This document shows positions 1-8,627 of a stretch of DNA of 64,000 bases, piece after piece. Below the pieces are notes generated by a model. It was not told the DNA's origin, made no database searches, and saw only the letters and a program-made list of their open reading frames with translations. The position numbers and the translations under genes are program-made. The DNA is from Platanthera guangdongensis. Taxonomy: Eukaryota; Streptophyta; Magnoliopsida; Asparagales; Orchidaceae. Numbering within the stretch: the first letter of the stretch is position 1; every line of letters begins with the position of its first letter. The stretch lies in the NCBI GenBank assembly GCA_039583875.1, contig CM077147.1:108050124-108114123 (forward strand), given 5' to 3'.

Positions 1-159
1 ATTTTTGGATATTCACACTTATATAATTCCAAGTTTTGATCTTATTATCTTTTTCATAGTCCTTTGCTTGCTTACTCTACTTTATATACTTAGCATTCTT
101 TTTATTTCCATAATTCACCTTAATATTAAGGGTTCTGACTTCTACAAATAGGGGGAGAT
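1..159 (+). mobile_element. COP1: 3' internal tail of a SIRE-like Ty1/copia element (partial)
   Basis: This AT-rich, non-coding stretch runs into the LTR at 160. Its last bases (about 147-159, AAATAGGGGGAGAT) form a polypurine tract, the primer for plus-strand synthesis. COP2 has the identical tract immediately before its 3' LTR at 51216, which ties the two elements to the same copia lineage. The coding part of COP1 lies outside the window to the left. Confidence 0.8.
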
Positions 160-502
160 TGTTGAGATTGTATCCACACTAACCCAGATTTGATGAAGTC
201 ATCCTTGAACTAAGATGAATTAAGTTGTATTTGATGCTTAGTTTAAGTTATGTGTTTGCAGGAATCCTATGGGAAGTGTAGACCAATGTCAATCTATAAT
301 GGGTCACCAAACACAGGACCATACAATGTAATCCCTCATTGTGTGTTCCAAAGTGTTGACTCATGTGTAGCCTCTCTATTGGGATACACTTCATATTCAA
401 GCTCTAGGACTAAGTGAAAAGACTTGATGCTGGTTTCACCTTAGAAGAAGAGAAAATTCTGTCAAGAAAATTTCCTCAGCAAAGTACTCAATTCGTTCTA
501 TA

Positions 503-1290
503 CTTACTCGAGTAAGTTACTGAGTTTATACTCGAGTAATAATACTCTTACTCGAGTAGTTAAGATGTATCCCGAGTAGTCCAATTATGGCTCTCGAGTA
601 GTTAAAACAACAACTCGAGTAGTTTCTTTTTACCTCTCGGGTTTACATAAATTTTTCTTCTCAAAGTTTTCTAAGTTAAATACACGAGTAGTACTGTATA
701 GTACTCGAGTAGTTTTATCCTCTGTTTCGAGTAGTTAAATTCTGACTCTCATGTATTTCTCATTTACTCGAGTAATCTAAGTCATGTACTCGAGTAGTTC
801 ATTTACTACTCGAGTAGTCCAGTGTTTATACTCGTGTAGTCCAGAATTTCATTCCAAAAAATTTCTCTAAGTGAATTACTCCAGTAGTCATCTCCATACA
901 CTCGAGTAGTTCTATTTGTCTCGAGTAGATCAACTTCTATACTCGAGTAGTCCTGTATTCCAGTTCCAGAAATTTTCTAAGTCTTTATCTCGAGTAGTTT
1001 CTTAATTACTCGAGTAGTTCATTCAGATATACTCGAGTAGTATTTCTTATACTCGAGTAATCTTCTCCACCTCCTGTGTAAGTACTAAAGCACTCGAGTA
1101 TGTTATGTTTGTTACTCGAGTAGCTGATTCCTTTTCTTCTTATTTACTTGAGTAGTTGACTCCATGTACTCGAGTAATTATCTCATTCCCTCTCGAGTAG
1201 TTCTCCTCATATACTCAAGTAGTCGTCTTCTACCTACTCGAGTAGTGCTGCATGTACTCGAGTAGTCTTTTATATCTCGAGTATTTTACA
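503..1290. repeat. 21-bp-phased array of the palindrome ACTCGAGT in the COP1 U3
   Basis: About 18 exact ACTCGAGT sites, often extended to ACTCGAGTAGT, and many one- or two-base variants (CTCTCGAGTA, CCCGAGTAGT, ACTCGTGTAG) are spread over nearly 800 bp. Starts near 506, 530, 550, 570, 592 and 613, and near 766, 788, 808 and 830, give a spacing of 20-24 bp, mean close to 21. The spacer sequences are unrelated, so this is not a simple tandem repeat: only the dyad and its phase are kept. It lies directly upstream of the LTR TATA box. Confidence 0.9.
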
Positions 1291-1405
1291 TCGACTTTTC
1301 CGAAAATTCATTAAGTCCAGAATAACGGTTCTCTTAATGAACTTTGACGTGATTGGTCTACGTGTCTCTCATAATGACTCAATTATGTCTAATCTTTTCT
1401 GATCC

Positions 1406-1414
1406 TATATATAG
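1406..1414 (+). promoter_or_regulatory. TATA box of the COP1 LTR
   Basis: TATATATAG lies about 120 bp downstream of the last palindrome of the array and upstream of the leader-like part of the LTR, the expected place for the U3 promoter. Confidence 0.65.
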
Positions 1415-2151
1415 TCTTGTCTAAACCGACAAACCCTAATTCTAAGAAGATTATATTTAAGAAGTTTTGAAGCCGTACTCTCAAGCTTTCTGTCTCCTCT
1501 TTCTCTCTCCAAGAAACGAAAACCGCCGCCGTCGCCGTCGCCGATTCCCGTCCGGCTAGGGTTTCATCTTTTGAGGATTCAGATCCAGAAGGGTTTCCAG
1601 ATCAAGATTCGCTCAACTCCTCATTTTCTGATTCGATCGATCGTGTGAAGCCAAGAAGTTTCAGATCCAATCTTGTCGAGATTTCTCTTCATCATTCTGA
1701 TAAAGCCGCAAAGCCTAGAAGAAGAAATTTCTGGTCGACTGTTGCAGATCTGAAAAAGGGATCACTGTCTGTATTTCTATACAAAATTTATTTCATTCTT
1801 ATAGGAGAAATTTCTCCGAGTGTAGGATCTTTTATCTCCGAGTTTGTAGGAAGCTTTATCTTCCGAGTGTAGATCCGTTTTGTGGATCGAGATTCTAGGA
1901 ACATTGTTCTGAGGGTAGGATTGATTTTCAATCCGAGATAGTGGAGTAGCCGAGTCTAATGTATTGCTAGATTGGTGATGGAAAGTGGATGTACCCAAGG
2001 TTGGGGAAGCACTATAAATCTTGCCTCGTCTTTGTTTGATTGGTAGATAGATCTTTGCATTGGTTTGTAATTTTTATTCCGTAAAAAGATGAACAATTCA
2101 CCTATTCACCCCCTCTAGGTGATTTAGGTATGAAACTATAAACTTTCAACA

Positions 2152-2875
2152 CCATCGAGTGACATCCAACCCTGCTAGTGAGTGAGAGCCTGAAAGAGGG
2201 ATCTGCTCAGAGTCTAAGTAGACACCATCGAGTGACATCTAGCCATGCTAGCTAGTGGGAGCCTGACAACAGGATTTGCTCGGCTTCTGGGTAGACACCA
2301 TCGTGTGATATCTATCCCTGCCACCTAGTGGGAGAATGACAACGGGATCTGCTCGGGGTCTGGGTAGACACCATTGAGTGACATCCAACCCTGCCAGCTA
2401 GTGTGAGCCTAGAAACGGGATCTGCTCAGGGTCTGGGTAGAAACCATCGAATGACATCTAGCCCTGCTAGCTAGTAGGATCCTAACAGCAAGATCTGCGC
2501 GGGGGTATGGGTAGATACCATCGAGTGACACCCAACCATGCCTGCTAATGAGTGCCTGGCAGTAGGATCTACTCGGGTTCTGGGTAGACACTATTGAGTG
2601 ACATCCATCCCTACCAGCTAGTGGGAGACTGGCAGCGGGATTTGCTCGGGGTTTGGGTAGACACCATCGATTGACATCCAACCCTACCAGCTAGTGAAAG
2701 CCTGACAGCAAGATCTGCTCGGGGTCTGGGTAGACACCATCGAGTGATATCCAGCACTGTCAGCTAGTGGGAGCCTGACAGAAGGATTTGCTCGGGGTCT
2801 GGGTAGACACCATCGAGTGACATCCAACCCTGCTAGCTAATGGAAGCCTGGCAGCAGGATCTGCTCGGGGACTGG
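2152..2875. repeat. 73-bp tandem repeat array, fragment of the outer Tat element (TATout)
   Basis: About ten diverged copies of a 73-bp unit, with unit starts near 2150, 2221, 2295, 2368, 2440, 2513, 2587, 2660, 2733 and 2806. The unit shares a core (CCCTGCCAGCTAG, GGGAGCCTG, TCTGCTCGGGGTCT) with the 86-bp array inside TATin (31656-34915) but has a different spacer. COP1 cuts the array on the left and TEK1 on the right. In TATin the array sits about 120 bp beyond the end of pol, which matches the TATout integrase reappearing after the gap at 62469. Confidence 0.85.
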
Positions 2876-2944
2876 TGTAACACCCCAAAATTTGAGAGAG
2901 GGTCGATTTGCGTTACTAACAAATTTTTGGTTTCTGGCAGGGGA

Positions 2945-3600
2945 CACACGGCCTGGGACACGGACGTGTCCCAGGGCGTGTCAGGCTCCAGTCGACGTTT
3001 TGGTCGTAAAGTCGACGATTTTGGAGTCGACGATCGTTGAGCAGAGAACACGGCCTGAGACACGGGCGTGTCTCAGGGCGCGTCGAGCCCGTGTCGACGA
3101 TCGGCCCGGGGAGTTGACGATTTTCGGTCGACGATGTGTCGAGACAAGGTACACGACTTAGGACACGGGCGTGTCCAAGGCCGTGTTAGTCAGTCGATGA
3201 ACTTCGCTCGACGAATTTCACTCGACGAGTGTCGAGTGTCGAGACAGGGGCACACGTCCTGTGACACGGGCGTGTCACAGGGCGTGTCCCGCTTATTCGA
3301 CGATCTTCACTCGACGAAACGTCGAGGCAGTGAACACGGCCTGGAGCCCAGGCGTGTTGAGGTAGACACGGGCAAGGACACGAGCGTGTCCAGTACCCGT
3401 GCAGTTCTCGGGTTGTTTTCGGGGCTGTGTCGAAGGAGGCACACGACCGATCACACGGCCGTGTCAGTTATGATACGGGCATGTCAGTGCGAACACGGGC
3501 GTGTAGGATTCCCGTGTGCTGTTCTAGGCGCGTCGATTTGTGACGGCGAATGCGGGACACGGCCCTGGACACAGGCATATGCCAGGCCGTGTTCGTCCCA
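2945..3600. repeat. Hairpin array (GACACGGGCGTGTC family), about 102-bp period, in the TEK1 5' LTR
   Basis: Perfect or near-perfect inverted repeats occur at about 2952-2975, 3054-3077, 3157-3180 and 3258-3281, then in weaker form to about 3600. Each has the loop-proximal stem GACACG/CGTGTC. The outer stem differs from copy to copy while staying paired: TGGGACACG with CGTGTCCCA, TGAGACACG with CGTGTCTCA, TGTGACACG with CGTGTCACA. GTCGACGA-type words lie between hairpins. The same series is present in the 3' LTR from about 60290. Confidence 0.85.
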
Positions 3601-5119
3601 GGTGTTTTATTTTTTCAGTCGGATCGTGGCCTTTCTTTCCCTGATTTTAGGTTCTGATGGTTCAGGACTGCTCTTGGGAAGTTAAGTCCGAGAATAGGGC
3701 TGTAAACCCTCATTCTCCTTCAAGCTTTTATCTGACTACATTCTAGAGAGAAGGGAGAGCAGGGAAGAAAGTGAAGGAAGGTTTGCGCTGTAGGAGAGGC
3801 TTAGGTGCTCCAAATCGCGAGCCGAGTCCAGATCCGTGGAGGCTAGATCATTGCGAAGGTTTTCATCCGGCTATTTTGCCATGGAAAGGAAGAGGAGTCG
3901 GAAGGTAACGACACTTCTCCTCTCGGTCTTAGGATGCATGTCTTTGCATCATTTCTTTTCTAGCTTTAGGCACCAAACACTCAAATGAGAGGGGTTTTGG
4001 GTCGCCAAGGTTCAAGAGGAACCTCCGGGTCAATTGAGTCCGTCCCCGACATGATTTGCATTAGAGATCCGCTCCGTTAGTGGATTAGGCATGGTGGGTG
4101 AAGCCGTAGTCGCGACCGTTAGTATGACTCGGTGATGTTGCATACGAACTTTAAGGATTCGTAGAGTTTCCGTTATGGCAAGATGTCGTTTGTGATGTGG
4201 TGATGTTTTCCCCCATTTTCTCGAGTGAGTACGTGTAGTCGGAACCGGACAAGGTTAGCTCCTCGTGGCGGTAGATAGTTTCCTTGGTGGACATGGTTAG
4301 CTCCGCATGAGTTGTAGATAGTTTCCTTGGTGACGGCGAATGCGGGACACGTCCCTGGACACAGGCATATGCCAGGACGTGTTCGTCCCATGTGTTTTAT
4401 TTTTTCAGTCGGATCGTGGCCTTTCTTTCCCTGATTTTAGGTTCTGATGGTTCAGGACTGCTCTTGGGAAGTTAAGTCCGAGAATAGGGTTGTAAACCCT
4501 CATTCTCCTTCAAGCTTTTATCTGACTACATTCTAGAGAGAAGGGAGAGCAGGGAAGAAAGTGAAGGAAGGTTTGCGCTGTAGGAGAGGCTTAGGTACTC
4601 CAAATCGCGAGCCGAGTCCAGATCCGTGGAGGCTAGATCATTGCGAAGGTTTTCATCCGGCTATTTTACCATGGAAAGGAAGAGGAGTCGGAAGGTAACG
4701 ACACTTCTCCTCTCGGTCTTAGGATGCATGTCTTAGCATCATTTCTTTTCTAGCTTTAGGCACCAAACACTCAAATGAGAGGGGTTTTGGGTCGCCAAGG
4801 TTCAAGAGGAACCTCCGGGTCAATTGAGTCCGTCCCCGACATGATTTGCATTAGAGATCCGCTCCGTTAGTGGATTAGGCATGGTGGGTGAAGCCGTAGT
4901 CGCGACCGTTAGTATGACTCGGTGATGTTGCATACGAACTTTAAGGATTCGTAGAGTTTCCGTTATGGCAAGATGTCGTTTGTGATGTGGTGATGTTTTC
5001 CCCCATTTTCTCGAGTGAGTACGTGTAGTCGGAACCAGACAAGGTTAGCTCCTCGTGGCGGTAGATAGTTTCCTTGGTGTAGATGGTTAGCTCCTCGCTG
5101 TAGTACAAATGAGGGACTA
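3540..5119. repeat. 790-bp tandem segmental duplication inside the TEK1 5' LTR
   Basis: The block starting GTGACGGCGAATGCGGG at 3540 restarts at 4330 and is almost identical to about 5119, where the second copy passes into unique LTR sequence. The break falls at a short shared GTGACGG word next to TTCCTTGGTG. The TEK1 3' LTR has one copy only (about 60885-61670), so the duplication arose in the 5' LTR after insertion or was lost from the 3' LTR. Confidence 0.88.
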
Positions 5120-6217
5120 GGGTGAAATTGTCTTGGTTTGTGATGTGCCAAGGCATGGCTATGTCTCTGTGGTCGGCTGGCTATCCCGTGACGTTCACGC
5201 CATGTGTGGAGAGTGTCCCGGCGAGACTAGTCCCCTTCTGTGAGACTGACGAGAATGCCAAGCATGGGGGCAAGCCCGGGCAATGAGGCCATGAGCGAGT
5301 GGGGTCCGGCAAGGCTTCTTAGAATCGGTCAGTTTTGTGTTTGTTGGAATCCTGACATGAGACGTCAGAGCTTGTAGGCAAGCCCGGGTCTAAGACCTTG
5401 AGCGGGTGGGGCCTTTGCAAGTGTTCCATGTGGCGGCCTGTGTGCCGTTGGGGGGAATGGTGTTACCCCCTTTGTTTGCGGCTTTATGCCAATGGGGAAT
5501 CGATGAGTACCCATATGATGTGATGATGTGCTAGATGCATACGAAATAGGGTGCCTTGGGTGAAACCCGGGTTGTTGCATACATGATTGCATAAGTAGGC
5601 CCTTTTTATTATATGCTCAACCAGTAGAGAACATGTATGATGTGTGTGACATCCAATCCTGTTTCTGTAGTTGCTTTTCTTGCTTATGATTATTGCATAC
5701 GAAGTGCTAACTTGCGGGTTGGAGGGGTACCCCGGGGTCCGTTAGGGGTGGCCTGGAGGAGATGTGTTGTTACACAGTTTGAGGTCAGCCTTTGCTGACC
5801 CACGTTACTAATAAATTTTACAGGGCAAGGATCGCATGCAGGAGCTAGCTAGCCGGCCAGAAAGGCCTAAGCCTCATGAAGTGCTTCTCTCTTTTGTAGT
5901 TCTACTTAAATGATGTTGTATGTTTGAGATTCATGTTGTCCGGCTTGCATGCCGAGGTAGACTAGGAGTGCTATGCACTTTCTTGACTGTTGTATTATTT
6001 GAGTTTGGACACTTGTTGTAAGGCCATAAGGCCATTGTTATTACTCTTCTTGTAGTGGATAACTTCTTGTCTTGCTTGTGTTTCTGCTGTGTTGTGCAAA
6101 GAGTTGTGAGTGTGGGTAGTTATATCATCTTATAATACTAAAGCTGTGGCGTTCGTATGTTGTGGGGCCCCGACCGGACCCATATTATACTGTCATTACA
6201 GGGGAGGTGTTACAATT

Positions 6218-6230
6218 TGGTATCAGAGCC
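6218..6230 (+). promoter_or_regulatory. TEK1 primer binding site (initiator Met tRNA)
   Basis: TGGTATCAGAGCC, complementary to the 3' end of plant initiator tRNA-Met, begins three bases after the end of the 5' LTR. This is the usual primer for chromoviruses and copia elements. Confidence 0.92.
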
Positions 6231-6311
6231 AGGTTATATTCAAGGTCAATGCGTAGAGAAGTTATCCACATAAGAGTAACGCGAGACCATGAGTGTCCTT
6301 ATGTTTAAGTC

Positions 6312-7532
6312 TTGAGATTAGAGACTGATTTCTTGTTTCTTATTTTCTTGAAGAGTGCAAGCAACGAGGCGGGTACTTCGAGTGCAAGAGAGGAACTCTC
6401 GGCGAGCAGTGCCACTGCTCGAGGTATTTTGGGCACGGGTGTAAACCCGGCCGACTTCTGCCGCATGCTTGCAGAAGCGATGGTGGCAGCCCAAGCTGCA
6501 GCGGCAGCCCAGGTAGAAACCCCTACTACACCGGACACGGCGACGGCCGTGCCAGGAGGAGAAGCCAGGTGAGTGGAGCCTTTGGCGGAAAGGGTGGTTG
6601 TCAGACATGGAGACCGACACATGAAGTATTTCCTGAGCTTCCATCCCCCATCATTCAAGGGAGTTGGTACGCCAACGGATGCGGAGGACTGGTGGGTTCG
6701 AATTTAAGAGCTTTTGAGGGCGGCAGAGACGCCAGAAGAAAAGAAAACTGAGTATGCGGCTTTCATGTTGGAAGGAGACGCCAAGTTATGGTGGGTGAGC
6801 CATAGCGGCCGCCAGTTACCTGGACGCACCCCGTCAATGGAGGAATTTGGGGATGCGTTTCTAAAGAGGTACATTCCCGTTTCGACACGGTTGGCCCTTT
6901 AGAGGCAGTTCCTGCACTTAATGCAGTAGGACAAGACGATGGACGAGTATGTGTAGGAGTTCACCCGTTTGGGTCGTTATGCGGGAACGACGATGGCAGA
7001 TGATGTAGAGAGGGATAACCTCTTCTACCAGGGGATGAGGGAGAATCTGAGGCAACCCCTCATTTCCATGAAGAGGGCTAGATTTAATGAACTAGTTGAG
7101 GCTGCCAGGATATTGGAAAGTTATTTGGAGCGAACCCAATGTCATAAGGGTTTCACTCCCAAGAAAGGGAAAGGGAAGCCTTCCTAATCCCATGGAAAGT
7201 CTGAAGGGAGTAGGTGGAGGAATAAGCCTCACACATCCAGGTCCGGCGAGAAGAGCAAGTGGATGCCTGGAGGTTCTCAATCTAGGGGACCGCCGACGTG
7301 TTACAACTGCGGTAAGGTGGGGCACATAGCTCGTGTTTGTCCCCAAGGAGGAGCGGGGCAAGAGGCAAGGTAGGAGCAGTCTGTGCGCTCCGGCCCCAGT
7401 GCTGTAGAGAAAGGGAAGATGGCGGAGTCGAGCGCTTCTCGGTTCCAACCGGTGCAACCAAGGGCTTACAACCTTGGACAGCAAGAAGCGATCCGCCAAA
7501 CCGATGTGGTGACAGGTATGAAGAAAATTTAA
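6312..7532 (+). pseudogene. gag: TEK1 gag (broken)
   Basis: One reading frame runs from the leader to a TAA at 7530 and encodes a Ty3/gypsy gag, the capsid and nucleocapsid precursor. An Ala-rich N-terminal segment is followed by the retrotransposon gag core (LWW, GDAFLKRYIP, MRENLRQPL near 6780-7060) and a zinc knuckle CYNCGKVGHIARVC near 7300-7340. The frame is interrupted by seven stops: TGA at 6570, TAA at 6705, TAG at 6900, 6927 and 6954, TAA at 7185 and TAG at 7371. Each could come from CGA, CAA or CAG by one C-to-T change. No 1-base shift is needed within gag, so decay here is by transitions rather than indels. The true start codon is unclear; several ATGs lie upstream from about 6289. 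Confidence 0.85.
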
Positions 7533-7543
7533 GTTGAAATTTT

Positions 7544-8215
7544 GTGCTTCATACTTTTAGACCCTTTTTGTGTGATGTCTATATTGTAGGCTTCGTTTTA
7601 GTTTCCGGATACCCCGCTAGGGTATTGTTTGATACGGGAGCATCGCACTCCTTTCTTGCGGAGAGCTTCATCCGGAGAATAGGAGTTGAGTCTTTCTCGG
7701 CGGATGCAGAGTTGAAAGTGCGCATGCCCAATGGGTCATCCATGACCACCGGGGCCAAAGGGCGCATCTGTTGGGAGCTGGACGGAGTTGACTTCATTTT
7801 GGTAGCAGCGATTTTACCATTGGTTGAGTTCGATGTCATTTTGGGCATGGACTGGCTTGCAGAGCAGCGCGCCAGTATTGACTGCCTATCTAAGGTAGTG
7901 ACCCTAAGGAGCAAAGGGCAGGCGGAGGTCAAATTTGAGGGCCTTTGTGGAGTGGCCTGTTCCCTAATTTCGGCCATGCAGTTGATGCGGGCGGTTAACC
8001 AGGGTGGTGTAGCGCTTACAGCGTTATTGGAGGTTCGTCTCTCCCAGCTGTATATTGAGGAAGTGCCTGTAGTGGCAGAGTTCAAAGATGTGTTTCCGGA
8101 TGAACTTCCTGTAGCGCCTCCTCGGAGGGAGATCGATTTCTCGATCGAGTTAGTGCCGGAGGCTAGGCCGGTGTCACGTCCTCCGTTTAGGATGGACACC
8201 AAAGGAGTTGGCTGA
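7544..8215 (+). pseudogene. pol: TEK1 protease and linker to reverse transcriptase
   Basis: This is the aspartic protease of a gypsy polyprotein. The active-site motif LFDTGASHSF (about 7625-7655) and the flap-like stretch DVILGMDWL (about 7830-7855) are intact. The segment lies in a different frame from gag. It runs on through the pre-RT linker ([24 protein letters not shown]) and is then thrown out of frame by one extra base near 8195, ending at 8213; RT proper continues in the next frame. Context and motifs make the family certain; the segment is not functional as it stands. Confidence 0.85.
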
Positions 8216-8627
8216 ACTTAAAGTACAGTTACAGGAACTGCTGGAGCAAGGGTATATCAGACCCAGTTCTTCACCGTGGAGCGCGCTGGTGTTGTTTGTA
8301 AAGAAGAAATACGGTAGTATGCGGCCATGCATAGACTACCGAGAGTTGAATAAATTGACCGTCAAGAATAACTATCCGATTCCTCGGATAGACGACTTAT
8401 TCGACCAGCTGGTGGGGTCTGTGGTGTACTCCAAATTGGACTTGAAGTCAGGCTATTATCAGTTGCGAATTCGGGATGAGGACATACCCAAGACTGCCTT
8501 TGGTACAAGGTATGGACACTTTGAGTTTACGGTGATGTCGTTCGGACTGACGAACGCACCATCTGTGTTCATGGATCTTATGAATCGAGTATTTCGGGAA
8601 TACTTGGATTCTTTTATGGTTGTCTTC
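8208..8627 (+). pseudogene. pol: TEK1 reverse transcriptase, N-terminal part, cut by TEK2
   Basis: RT fingers and palm of a Ty3/gypsy element. Visible motifs are [54 protein letters not shown] sequence (here YSKLDLKSG) and [11 protein letters not shown]. The reading ends at codons for VVF at 8627. There TEK2 is inserted, and the next codons, for the catalytic IDD, are found at 57853. The element was cut immediately before its own catalytic aspartates. Without the insertion the frame is continuous across the junction. Confidence 0.9.

Larger units (their letters stand above)
160..2151 (+). mobile_element. COP1 3' LTR (Ty1/copia, SIRE-like, 1992 bp)
   Basis: The LTR begins TGTTGA right after a polypurine tract and ends TCAACA, a perfect 6-bp terminal inverted repeat. 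In order it holds a U3 region with an ACTCGAGT palindrome array (about 503-1290), a TATA box (1406), a leader with CCGCCG-rich sequence (about 1515-1555), short GAGTGTAGG-type repeats (about 1810-1875), and a U5 end containing GAAAGTGGATGTACCC and CACCTATTCACCCCCTCTAG. The last two blocks are shared almost word for word with COP2 (about 42003-42185 and 53115-53297). The LTR runs straight into a satellite array at 2152, so COP1 inserted into that array; the matching left-hand target duplication is outside the window. Confidence 0.9.
2876..6214 (+). mobile_element. TEK1 5' LTR (Ty3/gypsy, Tekay-like, 3339 bp)
   Basis: The LTR begins TGTAACACCCC and ends GTGTTACA, and is followed after three bases by an initiator-Met primer site. 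The same sequence restarts at 60218 after a polypurine tract, giving the 3' LTR. The first 700 bp hold 102-bp-spaced GACACGGGCGTGTC hairpins. From 3540 a 790-bp block is tandemly duplicated; the 3' LTR carries it once. The 5 bases before the LTR are ACTGG; the other target copy is expected inside or beyond the N gap. Confidence 0.92.

Noticed and set aside
503..1290. CRISPR-like array of regularly spaced palindromic repeats
   Set aside because: The repeat is 8-10 bp with about 11-bp spacers, lies in a plant retrotransposon LTR, and has no cas genes. It is a cis-regulatory type array.
3068..3685. A 205-codon open frame in the TEK1 LTR
   Set aside because: It reads through the hairpin array; no domain, and the corresponding frame in the 3' LTR (60614 onwards) is interrupted and shorter.
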